Source: a virus. From it: a DNA stretch of 64,000 bases. The notes under the pieces were generated by a model. The model was given only the letters and a program-made list of their open reading frames with translations, had not been told where the DNA came from and did not search any database. Numbering within the stretch: position 1 is the first letter of the stretch; every line of letters starts with the position of its first letter. A program made the translations under genes and the position numbers. Location: positions 1 through 64,000 of IMG/VR virus record IMGVR_UViG_3300009177_000032, one strand, 5' to 3'. Below are positions 1 through 8,726 of the stretch, piece by piece.

Positions 1-1099
1 GTTCCTTTTTCGAGAGAAACTCGAATATGAGGTTGTGCGCCGGATTGTTTTTCGGGCTCAACCGGTAGCCGAGCTCCGGGACGGTCGTCTTTTCGAGCTC
101 AAAAAGCAGCGGCTCGAGCTGGTTTTTCACAACGTCATCCATGACCTCCTTGGCAATGGGGTTTGCCGCGTCGATTTTCTCGACGTTTTCAGCGGTCAAT
201 ATCGGGTTGCCTTTGGCGTCTTTCACGTGCGCGGCCAGCTCCGGGCTTACGGACTCGACGAACCTCAGGATCTTCCGGTCGATCTGCTGCACGATCGTGC
301 TACCGGCCTTCTCGAGCGCCTTTTCCTGGCGTTCCTTGCGCCGTTCCTCCTCGATCGGCTTTAAGCGCTCTTGGACCTTTGCCTCCGCGGCCATGTCGAT
401 ACGCCCCTGCTCGATCTCGGCGGGGTCAATGTTCGGCTGGTTCGCGGCATACCATGCGGCGTGCTCGTCATCCTCGGGGTTAAACTCCTTATCAGGGTTC
501 TTTTCCATCCAGTCGTTGACGTACGCATAGTGTTTTTGAACGTAATCGGTGTACGCCTGAGACATTCCCTTGTAACGGGGGTTGGTCAGCTCGAGGTATT
601 TGATGACTTCGAGGTCGCGCTTGTCGTCGTCGTTCATGTCCGGTACGGCCGCTGGCGGAGGAGCCGCCGGAGCTGCTGGTTGTGCCGGCTGCAAAACCTT
701 GGCTACCTCTCGAGCAGTTTCGCGCGCCGTCAAAGAGGCAATCTCCTGAGGGGTGAGTTCCGCCGGCTCGGGGATCTCCGGCTCTGCCGGCGGTTCCGCT
801 GGTGCCGCAGGTGCACCGGAAGCCGGCGCCTCCGGAGCGGCCGGGGCAGCGGTCATATCCTCGACACGCTTCCTCGGGGCCTCGCCCCATCCCATCGCCC
901 GGTAAAGTCCTTTGGTTTGCTCCGGCGCGTCCTCAAACACGGGCTCCGGCGCAGCTTCCGGCACCGGTTGATCGGCTTGTGGTTGTGCCGGTGCCTCGGC
1001 AGGTTCGGCGGGCTCGCCGGCCGGGGCGGCGCGCAATGGTTTTCCCGTTTTCCAGTCGAGTGCGGGAGGGGGAGGGCTCTTGGTGAATGTTACTTCCAT
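1..1099 (-). CDS. Scaffold-like or minor structural protein, partial at window edge
   Basis: This open frame starts at the ATG at 1099 and runs off the left edge without a stop, so the C-terminus is missing. The first 190 or so residues are very rich in Pro, Ala and Glu and look disordered. The rest is charged and probably helical, with Glu/Lys/Arg-rich stretches. It lies after the portal and a small gene on the same strand, the usual place for a scaffolding or capsid-assembly protein. No enzymatic motif is visible. The role is inferred from position and composition only; a minor capsid protein is also possible. Confidence 0.6.
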   Translation of the reverse strand, partial: MEVTFTKSPPPPALDWKTGKPLRAAPAGEPAEPAEAPAQPQADQPVPEAAPEPVFEDAPEQTKGLYRAMGWGEAPRKRVEDMTAAPAAPEAPASGAPAAPAEPPAEPEIPEPAELTPQEIASLTARETAREVAKVLQPAQPAAPAAPPPAAVPDMNDDDKRDLEVIKYLELTNPRYKGMSQAYTDYVQKHYAYVNDWMEKNPDKEFNPEDDEHAAWYAANQPNIDPAEIEQGRIDMAAEAKVQERLKPIEEERRKERQEKALEKAGSTIVQQIDRKILRFVESVSPELAAHVKDAKGNPILTAENVEKIDAANPIAKEVMDDVVKNQLEPLLFELEKTTVPELGYRLSPKNNPAHNLIFEFLSKKE

Positions 1100-1101
1100 G
1101 A

Positions 1102-1407
1102 TTATTTCTCTCTGGTTGTTACCGGTTTTGGCAAAAGCTGAGCGTGCTCCGGAGTGTAGCTACGATCAGCAAACTTGATCATTATCTCCCATGCTGCTTG
1201 AAATTTTCTGGCCTCCGCCGCCTTCTGCTCTGCCTCGAGCTTCGCTGTCTCGCTCCCTTCTACGAGAAGGTTGCCGGCCTCCGCGGTGAGCATAGCGGCC
1301 CTGTTGGACAGCCAACTTACAAAAGTGTCGAATGCTGGATTTGTGAGCCACTCGCGGACAGCCTTAACTTGGGCTTCCGGCAAGGGGAGCGGTTGAAAGT
1401 GAATCAT
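1102..1407 (-). CDS. Small helical protein between portal and scaffold-like gene
   Basis: A 101-residue protein starting at ATG 1407. The middle is an Ala/Glu-rich amphipathic helix (residues 45-75). It overlaps the end of the portal gene by 44 nt and is followed after 2 nt by the next start, so it belongs to the structural operon. No family is recognised. Small genes here in other phages can be head-assembly or decoration factors, but nothing in the sequence decides this. Confidence 0.65.
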   Translation of the reverse strand: MIHFQPLPLPEAQVKAVREWLTNPAFDTFVSWLSNRAAMLTAEAGNLLVEGSETAKLEAEQKAAEARKFQAAWEIMIKFADRSYTPEHAQLLPKPVTTREK

Positions 1408-3739
1408 CTGCTGGATGTGGGGCTCCGGATATTACCTGTGCCAGGGTAGCGATATCCGATTGGTTCTTTTGCGTAGCGTCTGCGAGCGGCTTAATCATCT
1501 TTTGGACTTCAGCCATGACGCCTTGTAACTGCTGCTGAGCTGCCGCCTGCTGCTGTTGCGGACTTGCGCCCGCCGGAGTGACGTCCCTGAGCTGGAAGTC
1601 ACGGTCCAAGCCGGCCAGTTGCGCGATCTGGTTGGCCAGGTCAATCGCCTGCTGTGATCCGATGGCCTGAGCAGTCATCGGATTGGCGAGAAGCTGTTGA
1701 ACGAGCTGAGTCATCACCTGAGCTGTGCCGGCATCGTTCATCCGGTCGTCCCCGTCTCGGGTCGCGGCAATTTCCCAAAGGTCGATCGCCGTTTTCTGCT
1801 TTTTGACGCGGACCCGCCGATGATGATCCCTCTCGTGAAACATCGTGTCATGCTCCGCCCAGGTAAATCCCATGTCCTCGAGGACCTTGCTCGAAAGTGG
1901 GATATCCGTAGCGACGTGGACGTACATGTCATCATCGCCGAAAGCCATTAGCCCGTTGTAGAGCTGCCGTTTCCAGGCGTCCCGATAAATATCCACGGGC
2001 GTGCTCGTGAAAAGCAGCCGCGTGCTTGTGCTCGCCGCGATGTTGCGCACCTCCTCGCGCGTCTGCTCATGGCTGGCGGCCTGTGCTACCTCGTGGCTGC
2101 TCATCACCAGCACCCGCTCGAGGACGTCCAGAATGGTTTTGAGCACATTGATAAGCTCGGCCACGTTGCCCCGCGGGAATGTCGCTGAGTGAACCGCCTC
2201 GGGGATTTTGTTCTGCGCCCGGATGGCCTGTTTGCCGCTGAAGGGGACGATGTTAAGCGCGCGGAAAATCTTCTCACCAAGGTTTTTGATGATGCTCTTG
2301 CCCTCGCTCGTGATCTGGTCCTCGTCGACAAAGGTCAGGTTGGCCAGGTTCTGCTTAGCCGTCATCACGATCTGCGTGAGAATGTTCGAAAACTGGTCTT
2401 GGAAGGGCAGAATTTCGAGGCTCAGTGAGGCGTTGTTTGTCCGCGACTCGTCAGCATCGTAGCCCAGGTAAAGGATCGGGCTGTAAGGGAGCGGCTCGGC
2501 ATACAAAAACGTGGAGATATCGCCGCCGACAACGAAACGGAACCAAACCGGCTCGTCATAGTCGCCTAAGCCGTTCTGCGAAGGGATCAGCTTCTCAAAA
2601 TGGTCAACGGTAAGGACACCCTGGTCGAGGTGATCGGTCCCGTAATAAAGGTAGGCAAGCGCCTTCTCCCGGTCCATGTCCCCAATGCCGGCGCCGGTTT
2701 GAGCCAGGAGCGTATTGCCGTCATTGGTCTTTGTCGGCGTCACGGGAATGTTGAGGGTGCACGCGGAGTAAACCGTGGCAAAAAATGTCCGGTGATCCAC
2801 TACCAGGGAGTTGGGACCTACGCTGATTTGGTCCTTGTTCCAGTAGTTGGAGTTTACGATATCCCGGTAGCGTCGAATGCTCCAGTACCCGCCAAACTCA
2901 CAGCCCGTGTCGTAATTGTAGGTGTAAGGGCCATGGTTAAGGTCGCGGTAAAATCTGGTCGGGTGAGGGTGATGATATCGGAGCCCCTCCTTAATCGTGA
3001 CCTTTATCAGGTCGCCGAGCTTGCAATTCTCTCCGCCTGGGGTCTTGGCCTCGGCTGCGACGTCCTTCTCGTCGGCATGCTTCCATTGCTGCTCGTTGTG
3101 CCAGGACTCTTTTGGAAACTGAAAGCACCAGCCGTAATGGAGCATCTTGAGCACGGCCTGCTTCATCACGTCGTAGTAACCGTACTGGTTACTCATCGTC
3201 TGAATGCGGTCCGTAATTGCCCCGCACTTCAGCCGGTTTACCGCAGTGGCCTTGATCGGGTCGAACTTGAAGAACGGGATCAGCCGGCGGTCGTTCATTA
3301 TTTTCGCCCATCGAATGGTCACGTAAGCGCGAACCAGCGGTACGAAAATGTTGAAGAACATCGGCAAATTGAATGTCTTTTTGCCGGTCGGCTTCCCCGT
3401 GCGCGAGTCGAGCTCCTGATCAATCAGGTGCGTGAGCCCCAGGTCCGAAACCATTCGCTGCACCTCGCCATCGTCGAGTGTGTCGCCGCGTTCGATGAAA
3501 TAGGCCAGGAGGGTAGGACTGATCTGTCGGAAAGGGGTTTCCCACGCGAGGTCCAGGGCGTGATAAATCCGGTAATCTTGAAAGTTGCGGTTCATCCCCT
3601 CCTGAATGCGCGAGCGGATGCGCTGCCAAAGCGCTACGCGGCCCTCGTCCGCTTTCCAAGTAAGCGGATTGCCGGAGAGTTTGGCCTTTAGCGTCTCCTC
3701 GGTGACGCCTTTAGCTGCAAGTATCTTGAGGTCGACCAT
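1364..3739 (-). CDS. Portal protein (probable)
   Basis: A 791-residue protein directly after a small gene that diverges from the large terminase, the usual portal position. The N-terminal third is helical and polar. The middle (about 250-480) has Tyr/Pro-rich strands with an HHPHPTRFYRD segment. The region around 560-640 has long helices with many Thr, Ser and Arg. The C-terminus has a Gln-rich coiled stretch (about 700-760). This is long for a portal but within the range of the larger podovirus-type portals. In a virion the protein would form the dodecameric ring at the packaging vertex. I see no decisive sequence motif; the call rests on length, architecture and position. Confidence 0.72.
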   Translation of the reverse strand: MVDLKILAAKGVTEETLKAKLSGNPLTWKADEGRVALWQRIRSRIQEGMNRNFQDYRIYHALDLAWETPFRQISPTLLAYFIERGDTLDDGEVQRMVSDLGLTHLIDQELDSRTGKPTGKKTFNLPMFFNIFVPLVRAYVTIRWAKIMNDRRLIPFFKFDPIKATAVNRLKCGAITDRIQTMSNQYGYYDVMKQAVLKMLHYGWCFQFPKESWHNEQQWKHADEKDVAAEAKTPGGENCKLGDLIKVTIKEGLRYHHPHPTRFYRDLNHGPYTYNYDTGCEFGGYWSIRRYRDIVNSNYWNKDQISVGPNSLVVDHRTFFATVYSACTLNIPVTPTKTNDGNTLLAQTGAGIGDMDREKALAYLYYGTDHLDQGVLTVDHFEKLIPSQNGLGDYDEPVWFRFVVGGDISTFLYAEPLPYSPILYLGYDADESRTNNASLSLEILPFQDQFSNILTQIVMTAKQNLANLTFVDEDQITSEGKSIIKNLGEKIFRALNIVPFSGKQAIRAQNKIPEAVHSATFPRGNVAELINVLKTILDVLERVLVMSSHEVAQAASHEQTREEVRNIAASTSTRLLFTSTPVDIYRDAWKRQLYNGLMAFGDDDMYVHVATDIPLSSKVLEDMGFTWAEHDTMFHERDHHRRVRVKKQKTAIDLWEIAATRDGDDRMNDAGTAQVMTQLVQQLLANPMTAQAIGSQQAIDLANQIAQLAGLDRDFQLRDVTPAGASPQQQQAAAQQQLQGVMAEVQKMIKPLADATQKNQSDIATLAQVISGAPHPADDSLSTAPLAGSPS

Positions 3740-4071
3740 TAGTTGATCGGTTTCGTCTTACCCTCAAAGGCTTCTTTGGTCTGGCGCTCCTTCATATATT
3801 CGAGAGCCCCGCCGCGTTTCGGTCTTGCGGCCTGGCCACCTTTGGCCTTGGTAGCGCGCTCCATGTGCATGACGTCGAACTCCCTGGTCAGTGGCATCGG
3901 TCGCTCGCCGGCAGCTAACGACTCACTTGGCATCTCGTTCATGTTTGGCCCCGCCTTCATCGGCTTGGGAGCTGGCACCGGGCGCGCGTGGATGATCACA
4001 TTATCGTCCTCGTCCATGTCGTTTACGGCTGGATGATGCGCAGGGAGGGATATTCGATGGATTGGCTTCAT
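3739..4071 (-). CDS. Small Met/Pro-rich protein upstream of portal
   Basis: A 110-residue hydrophilic protein, rich in Met, Pro and Lys in its middle, with no membrane segment or Cys motif. Its stop overlaps the portal start by one base (TAATG type), which indicates translational coupling. It is the first gene of the leftward structural unit and is divergent from the terminase, with 79 nt between the two starts. No family is recognised. Its place suggests a packaging or head-assembly accessory, but that is inference. Confidence 0.6.
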   Translation of the reverse strand: MKPIHRISLPAHHPAVNDMDEDDNVIIHARPVPAPKPMKAGPNMNEMPSESLAAGERPMPLTREFDVMHMERATKAKGGQAARPKRGGALEYMKERQTKEAFEGKTKPIN

Positions 4072-4150
4072 GGGTGAACAGGTGTTGGCCGAGCAATCAT
4101 TGCGCGGCTTATACTCTTGAGCTTTTGGGCACGCAACGTAAATCTGTCGA

Positions 4151-5716
4151 ATGCCGTTAGACTCATCTGGTCATTGGTATCCGAATTTGTTTGGTCGACA
4201 GCTCGAGGTTTTCAACAGTTTCTCACGCTCCCTGCTGGTGTGCGGTCCGCGTAAAAGCGGCAAAACATGGGCCGTCCTGCACAAGATCGTAAGGCACCTT
4301 TGGGAGACAAAAGGCGCTCGGGTCGCGATGTTCTCGCGCACTTTGAAAAACTCCAAGGAGGGCGGGACTTGGTCCGACCTGCACACAATCACGCTCCCCG
4401 AATGGATCCGGGCAAAGATAGGACTCAAATACACAACCAAAAGCCAGGAAGGCCGGCCGGGGCCAAAGACTGACGGCCAAACCCGAACCCCTTACTTTCG
4501 GATCAGCAACGTGCACGGGGGTGAGTCGGAGTTGATGCTTTTCAGCCTGGACCATGACCCGGATATCGAGTCGAAAATAAAAGAGCAGCGCTTCTCGATG
4601 ATCTACTTTTCGGAGCTCTCGAAATTCCGCGATCGTATGGTCCTCTCGGTCGCCCTTCCATCCCTGCGCATGCCGCATCTCACCATGGAGGAGCAGCAAT
4701 GGATCGCCGACACAAACCCTGGCGAGGAAGGGGACTCCTCTTGGATTTATGAGGTCTGGTATATCGAACGAAACCAGAGCTACAAGGAATACACCGAGCG
4801 CAACACCGAGCGGGGCCGGCCCACGATGCCCGAAGCCATCTTTTACAATTTCCAGAGAGGTTTGCAGCTCATCGAAATCAACCCCGAGGAAAACCCGCAC
4901 TTGGATCCGCGCGAGCTCGACGAGCTCAAAGCCACTTACGCCTATGACGAGGGCCTCTACGCCCGTTACGTCTTGGGGAAGTGGGTCTACGGTGAAGGGG
5001 ACGCATCCATCCACTTCAAGGGCAAATTCAACCCCGCTGTCCACGTCATCGGCTCCACGGAAGGCAATGAATCAGAATGGATCTGTGCTAATCCTCACCC
5101 CAGCTCGTTCGAGCTAATCACCGGTTGGGACATTGGCGAAACCAATCACGCCGCGGTTGTGGTCGACCGGGTCGTTGTCGGCGGGCGATCGGTTTTCATC
5201 GCCGTGGATGAGCTCGAGGTCCTCGGGCGAGAGGTAAGCGTTGCAGACTTCACTGTTGAATTCATGGAGCTCATCAAAGCGCTTGAAAATACGGCCGGCA
5301 AGGAATACTCCCTCGACCGGTCATGGTCCGACCGCTCGAGCCTTGAGAAATACTCCGCCACTGCCGACACTTTCCCTTACCTCGAGGTCTACGCAGCCAG
5401 CGCCAAGCGGATTTACCTTCGGGCATGCCCAAAGCCGGCGGGATCGGTAAAGACCAGGGTCCAACTTGTCAAAACATTGCTCCACAATAAGCGCCTGTTC
5501 ATCTCCGCCCACTGCAAGGGGCTAATCCGCATGATGAAAGAGCTTAAGAAGGGATCCGACCGTCTCGAATACGTTTGCCAGGACGAGAACAAGCACCTTT
5601 TCGACGCGCTCACCTACGCTTTGCTCATGGAATGCTCCGAGGAGCTCGAGCTGACGCCGGCAATCACCGAAGGGCAGCGTTTACCGTCCTTCGCGACGAG
5701 TATCCGGATGGCATAG
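4151..5716 (+). CDS. terL: Terminase large subunit
   Basis: A 521-residue packaging motor. The N-terminal ATPase has a Walker A motif GPRKSGKT at residues 32-39, a hydrophobic strand with acidic end SMIYFSE near 149-155 (Walker B-like), and a coupling-type ADTNPGEEG near 187. The C-terminal RNase H-like nuclease begins at GWDIGETNHAAVVV, with the first catalytic Asp near 327, and ends at HLFDALTYAL with an Asp near 485. It would cut concatemers and pump DNA into the prohead through the portal. It is the only plus-strand gene in the first 11 kb; no small terminase is recognised nearby. Confidence 0.93.
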   Translation: MPLDSSGHWYPNLFGRQLEVFNSFSRSLLVCGPRKSGKTWAVLHKIVRHLWETKGARVAMFSRTLKNSKEGGTWSDLHTITLPEWIRAKIGLKYTTKSQEGRPGPKTDGQTRTPYFRISNVHGGESELMLFSLDHDPDIESKIKEQRFSMIYFSELSKFRDRMVLSVALPSLRMPHLTMEEQQWIADTNPGEEGDSSWIYEVWYIERNQSYKEYTERNTERGRPTMPEAIFYNFQRGLQLIEINPEENPHLDPRELDELKATYAYDEGLYARYVLGKWVYGEGDASIHFKGKFNPAVHVIGSTEGNESEWICANPHPSSFELITGWDIGETNHAAVVVDRVVVGGRSVFIAVDELEVLGREVSVADFTVEFMELIKALENTAGKEYSLDRSWSDRSSLEKYSATADTFPYLEVYAASAKRIYLRACPKPAGSVKTRVQLVKTLLHNKRLFISAHCKGLIRMMKELKKGSDRLEYVCQDENKHLFDALTYALLMECSEELELTPAITEGQRLPSFATSIRMA

Positions 5717-5777
5717 TGTAGAGCGGCCCGGAGAAGTCATTCGACCCCTCAACCCTGCTCAAAGAGCTAGGCTAGAA

Positions 5778-6140
5778 CTATCCCGGCAAGCCGTGAGCGC
5801 CACGGGGGCCGCTCCACAAATCACGTATGAGCCGGCGGTACATCCGCTTTTGGGCGGGCGAACCGCGCTTCATAAACTCCATTTTGCCGTTGTGCACAAG
5901 TCGATTGTCCCGCCTTTTGTGCGGGGCCATGAGGTTGACGCCGCATCCCGCAGCGAAAGCCTCAATCGTTTTGAGCTTAACGCTGTCCCATACCCTCAGC
6001 TTTGAGATTTTGCAGACTGTGGCGCGCGAAAGGCCCGACCTCATCGCGATATCCGAGTTGGATAAAGGACGCCGCCCGCTCCGAGCCATGAGACGGCATC
6101 GGGCGGGCGGAAATCGATTAACGAATTGTGTGAGGGTCAC
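5778..6140 (-). CDS. Small helix-turn-helix protein
   Basis: A 120-residue protein starting at GTG 6140. Residues 28-60 (SNSDIAMRSGLSRATVCKISK) form a clear helix-turn-helix, so DNA binding is likely. The C-terminal half is basic (RRLIRDLW). It overlaps the stop of the preceding gene by 4 nt and is the last gene of a leftward run, convergent with the terminase. It may be a small-terminase-like DNA binder or a late regulator; the sequence does not decide. Confidence 0.6.
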   Translation of the reverse strand: MTLTQFVNRFPPARCRLMARSGRRPLSNSDIAMRSGLSRATVCKISKLRVWDSVKLKTIEAFAAGCGVNLMAPHKRRDNRLVHNGKMEFMKRGSPAQKRMYRRLIRDLWSGPRGAHGLPG

Positions 6141-6385
6141 CCTGGGGGCTGCGTCCCCGGGCCCGTCGGATGGGTGTCAACTGGCTGCGGGTCAGTCGAC
6201 TTATTCCACTCAGGACCCGTAAAGGCCGTTCCGCCAGGGCGGAGGACTTTGACACGGTCGAACAGCTTTTGCTGCATTTCCGCCGGTATCAATCCCTTTT
6301 GGACCGCCTGCTCGATATCGGGGGCTAACTTCTCGATCAGTCCAACAAGACCGTCGGCAACTTCAAGGGCAAGGATGGGGTCCAT
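6137..6385 (-). CDS. Small acidic protein, unknown
   Basis: An 82-residue protein starting at ATG 6385. A hydrophobic helix (LALEVADGLVGLIEKLAP) is followed by a polar helix and a Pro/Thr/Gly-rich tail. It sits tightly between two small genes (0 and 4 nt), next to lipoprotein-like and holin-like genes. No family can be named; it is too weakly hydrophobic to be called membrane-spanning. Confidence 0.6.
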   Translation of the reverse strand: MDPILALEVADGLVGLIEKLAPDIEQAVQKGLIPAEMQQKLFDRVKVLRPGGTAFTGPEWNKSTDPQPVDTHPTGPGTQPPG

Positions 6386-6823
6386 TTACTTTCCTGGGGT
6401 TGAGAGTGTTTTGACTGACGAAAGCACGTAATAGCGGTTCGCGACAGCAAGCATCGCGTGAATGACATTGAGCCCGGTCTGAAAAGCCGTGCGATTGGCG
6501 TCCGTCGGATTGGCCGTATAGGCATCTCGCAGGCTGAAAGCACTCGCAAACGCGGCTGGCGCCTGAGCTCGGATATCATCCGCGGCCTTGGTGATCTCCG
6601 GCGGAAGCGCTAGGCCGGCCTGGCGCTGCTGGTATTCCCAACTTACGAATCCGTGAATGGCGTCGTAGCTGGTCGCGAGTGCGAGGTCCGAGGAGTATAG
6701 GAACTTGTCCCCCTGGTAGACTCCGGTCTTATCGAGCGATCCGCAGCCTCCAGTAAAATAGAAACCCGCATTGACGAGGAGCAAAGCGGCCAGGATTGGT
6801 AGCTGAATCTTGAGATTTTTCAT
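6386..6823 (-). CDS. Exported, possibly lipid-anchored protein
   Basis: A 145-residue protein. I use ATG 6823 because the signal peptide begins there (MKNLKIQLPILAALLLVNAG) and the leader is A/C-rich. A Cys follows at TGGCG, giving a weak lipobox, so lipid anchoring is possible but not certain. The mature part is helical, with an Ala-rich stretch. It overlaps the upstream holin-like gene by 4 nt. A role at the cell envelope, perhaps with the lysis genes, is inference. Confidence 0.62.
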   Translation of the reverse strand: MKNLKIQLPILAALLLVNAGFYFTGGCGSLDKTGVYQGDKFLYSSDLALATSYDAIHGFVSWEYQQRQAGLALPPEITKAADDIRAQAPAAFASAFSLRDAYTANPTDANRTAFQTGLNVIHAMLAVANRYYVLSSVKTLSTPGK

Positions 6824-7011
6824 GCTGGATTGGTTGGTTGGTTTTTTTGGATTCCGGCCCGCATTGTGACAGTTGCCACTCCGCCGAGGGTCAGGTCGAG
6901 CCAGGTCATGTGCGGCCAAACTCCAAGGCCGACGCCGGCCCCGTAAATTGCTGCCGCGAAGCCGACCATGTAGGTTTTCTTCCCTTTGAGCCAGTTGATC
7001 ACGTTTGTCAT
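6820..7011 (-). CDS. Small membrane protein, holin-like
   Basis: A 63-residue protein with a short basic N-terminus (WLKGKKTY), a first hydrophobic segment (residues 13-32) and a second one (about 37-52). This KGKKTY-x-VG...LGG-x-x-x-x-T-x-RAGI layout is common among small phage inner-membrane proteins annotated as holin-like or as unknown. Two such genes occur in this window. It is coupled by a 4-nt overlap to the exported protein downstream. Confidence 0.62.
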   Translation of the reverse strand: MTNVINWLKGKKTYMVGFAAAIYGAGVGLGVWPHMTWLDLTLGGVATVTMRAGIQKNQPTNPA

Positions 7012-7078
7012 GATCCGCCTTTTACGCCTAACCCCACTGGACTAGCAAGTTATTTTTGCCCTGGCAGCTTCGGGAGGG

Positions 7079-7552
7079 TCATCGGCTGGACTGGATTACG
7101 GCGCTCCCCTGGAATGCCGACGAAGGCGGCGGGGTCCCCGCCAATCCGCCGAAAAAACTTTCGCCCGTGAGATTGCTGACGGTTACCGAGTAATAGTTCG
7201 CTGCCGTCGGGATATACGGCGCTGCCGAGAAATGCTGCACCTTTGCCCCGTTTGTCACAGACGCGGGGTTATTGGTCGAGAAGGCAAAAGACCATTGGGT
7301 ATTTGTGCCGAGGAGATTGGTCGCCGAGTAGATCCGGAAAGTGACATTTGTCAGGGCCGGCCAGTTTGCTGGATTGGTGAGCGTCTGACTCATCTGCTGC
7401 TGAACCTGAGTCCAGAAGTTTGAGGGATAATCCCATGCGATAATCATTTGCGACGGAGGACCCGAAGGGACCTGAGCGCTGGCGAGGGTCAATGGCAGAC
7501 CGAGCAGCCCAATTAGGGCTAATTTCCGGAATTGATTGATGATAGTTTGCAT
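7079..7552 (-). CDS. Secreted FN3-like domain protein
   Basis: A 157-residue protein with a signal peptide (about residues 1-26, ending near ASA-Q) and a single beta-sandwich-like domain. The pattern WDYP...FRIYSATNLLG...YYSVTVSNLTGESFFG resembles fibronectin type III repeats of Verrucomicrobiota exported proteins. No enzyme motif is visible. It precedes a second FN3-like gene on the same strand, 14 nt apart. It could decorate the host surface or the virion; export is what the sequence shows. Confidence 0.6.
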   Translation of the reverse strand: MQTIINQFRKLALIGLLGLPLTLASAQVPSGPPSQMIIAWDYPSNFWTQVQQQMSQTLTNPANWPALTNVTFRIYSATNLLGTNTQWSFAFSTNNPASVTNGAKVQHFSAAPYIPTAANYYSVTVSNLTGESFFGGLAGTPPPSSAFQGSAVIQSSR

Positions 7553-7566
7553 TTAATCGGCATTAA

Positions 7567-7923
7567 TTAGTGTTTTTTCCCCTTAATTACGATCCCAGTG
7601 ACTGGCGGGGGGCGCGCCAGCGGGAGATTTGTGCTGCTGCTGTTAGTCGGCACTAGGTACGAAAGCTCGGCGGAGAAATCGCTTTCCAGCCCTGACGCCG
7701 TGTAGGAGGTCGCCGCGAAAAAGTAGACGGTCCCAGGGACGAGGTTGCTCACCGTAACAAAATTATTCTTCCCCGCGTTTACGAGGTTCGTGTAGGTCCG
7801 TGATTTTACCCCATCATAGACGAAGTAGCCGGCAACGCCGCTTAATGCGTCCCACCCCAGCGTAACATTCTCAGGTCGCGCCGTGGAACAAATCAGGATA
7901 AGAGCTACCAACAGAAATCGCAT
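7567..7923 (-). CDS. Secreted fibronectin type III domain protein
   Basis: A 118-residue protein: a short signal peptide (1-17) followed by one FN3 domain (VTLGWDAL...GYFVYDG...VSNLVPGTVYFFAATSYTASGLESDFS). The W, YxVY and GTxYxFAxTxY pattern is typical FN3. The sequence style is close to that of Verrucomicrobiota proteins, which is the main clue to the host. The function is probably binding of polysaccharide or protein. It is paired with the neighbouring FN3-like gene. Confidence 0.68.
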   Translation of the reverse strand: MRFLLVALILICSTARPENVTLGWDALSGVAGYFVYDGVKSRTYTNLVNAGKNNFVTVSNLVPGTVYFFAATSYTASGLESDFSAELSYLVPTNSSSTNLPLARPPPVTGIVIKGKKH

Positions 7924-7963
7924 TCCGGCCGGGGTTTACTCCCAAGCCAGCCCGGAAGCAAGA

Positions 7964-8419
7964 TCATACGTCTTTCAGCCAACCTCCGCCGTCGGCCTGT
8001 CTCTCGCGTACCTCCATCTGGAGCCTGGCCAGGAGTATTATCGCGCTGGTCGCCTGACAGAGGCACCCGACCTGCACCGGATCGCATTTTCCCTCCGCGG
8101 CGGCCGTTGCGGCTCTCATTAGCGCGTCCGCCAGGTCGCTTGTGGTTTTGATTGGATGCGGGAGCGGGGTGTGGACGACAGCGCCTTTGATGGGCTTTAC
8201 GCCGATCTCGAGTGCTCGCCTCACAATCGCCGCCAGCCCCTTAACCTTGAACAGACTTTCGATCGAGTTTGGGTTAGGCGCGTAAATGTGAAACTCCATC
8301 GTCTTGAGTTTCATCCCGATCGTGTCCGCTATCTCCTTATGCGGGAGCCCGGTGACGAGCCCTTGGAGAATCTGATACTGTGCTTGGGATAGCCCCCCGT
8401 TCAATCTTTCTGAGTTCAC
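7964..8419 (-). CDS. LuxR-type helix-turn-helix protein
   Basis: A 151-residue protein starting at GTG 8419. Residues 10-65 (LSQAQYQILQGLVTGLPHKEIADTIGMKLKTMEFHI) match the GerE/LuxR DNA-binding fold, with the KEIAxxIGxKxxTMEFH helix-turn-helix. The rest is helical and Ala-rich, without a receiver domain. It probably regulates transcription of late or envelope-related phage genes. It overlaps the zinc-ribbon gene upstream by 83 nt. Confidence 0.66.
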   Translation of the reverse strand: MNSERLNGGLSQAQYQILQGLVTGLPHKEIADTIGMKLKTMEFHIYAPNPNSIESLFKVKGLAAIVRRALEIGVKPIKGAVVHTPLPHPIKTTSDLADALMRAATAAAEGKCDPVQVGCLCQATSAIILLARLQMEVRERQADGGGWLKDV

Positions 8420-8726
8420 GTTTTAGTATGAGTTGCGCGCGCTTCAGTCTGACCAGATCGTCCGGCCACGCGCTAGTAGGAATGTCAGATCGCCCCTGGC
8501 TCAGCACCAGGCGGACATACCAATCGGTTAAGTTGTCGCGGAGCCTTTTGCTCGGCCCCTCCTTCGTGGGAGTTTTTTTTCGGGAGACGTATCTCCTCCT
8601 GTAGTAAGCGCCCCTGCACCTCGGGCAATAGAGTGCGGTCCCCTCTCCCTTCTTCCACCTGCGGAGCGGCCATCGGCACTTACTGCACTTTTCTTGCCTT
8701 GAGGTCCCTATTCTCGTCGACGACAC
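8337..8726 (-). CDS. Zinc-ribbon protein with basic tail
   Basis: A 129-residue protein starting at GTG 8726. A CxxC...CxxC zinc ribbon lies at residues 14-38 (CSKCRW...YCPRC), followed by a very basic stretch (YRRRYVSRKK) and a helical C-terminus. Nucleic-acid binding is likely. It overlaps genes on both sides (47 and 83 nt), as is usual for this dense leftward cluster. No named family is recognised. Confidence 0.58.
   Translation of the reverse strand: MSSTRIGTSRQEKCSKCRWPLRRWKKGEGTALYCPRCRGAYYRRRYVSRKKTPTKEGPSKRLRDNLTDWYVRLVLSQGRSDIPTSAWPDDLVRLKRAQLILKRELRKIERGAIPSTVSDSPRARHRAPA

Noticed and set aside
371-1141. 256-codon plus-strand frame opposite the scaffold-like gene
   Set aside because: Antisense shadow, very rich in Arg and Leu, without start signal.
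2600-3691. 363-codon plus-strand frame over the portal gene
   Set aside because: It is the antisense of the portal in the codon phase that naturally lacks stops at this GC content. The product is Val/Leu-rich without domains.
4085-4115. Promoter TTGGCC to TATACT before the terminase
   Set aside because: The spacing is 19 bases and the -35 is poor; I keep no call.
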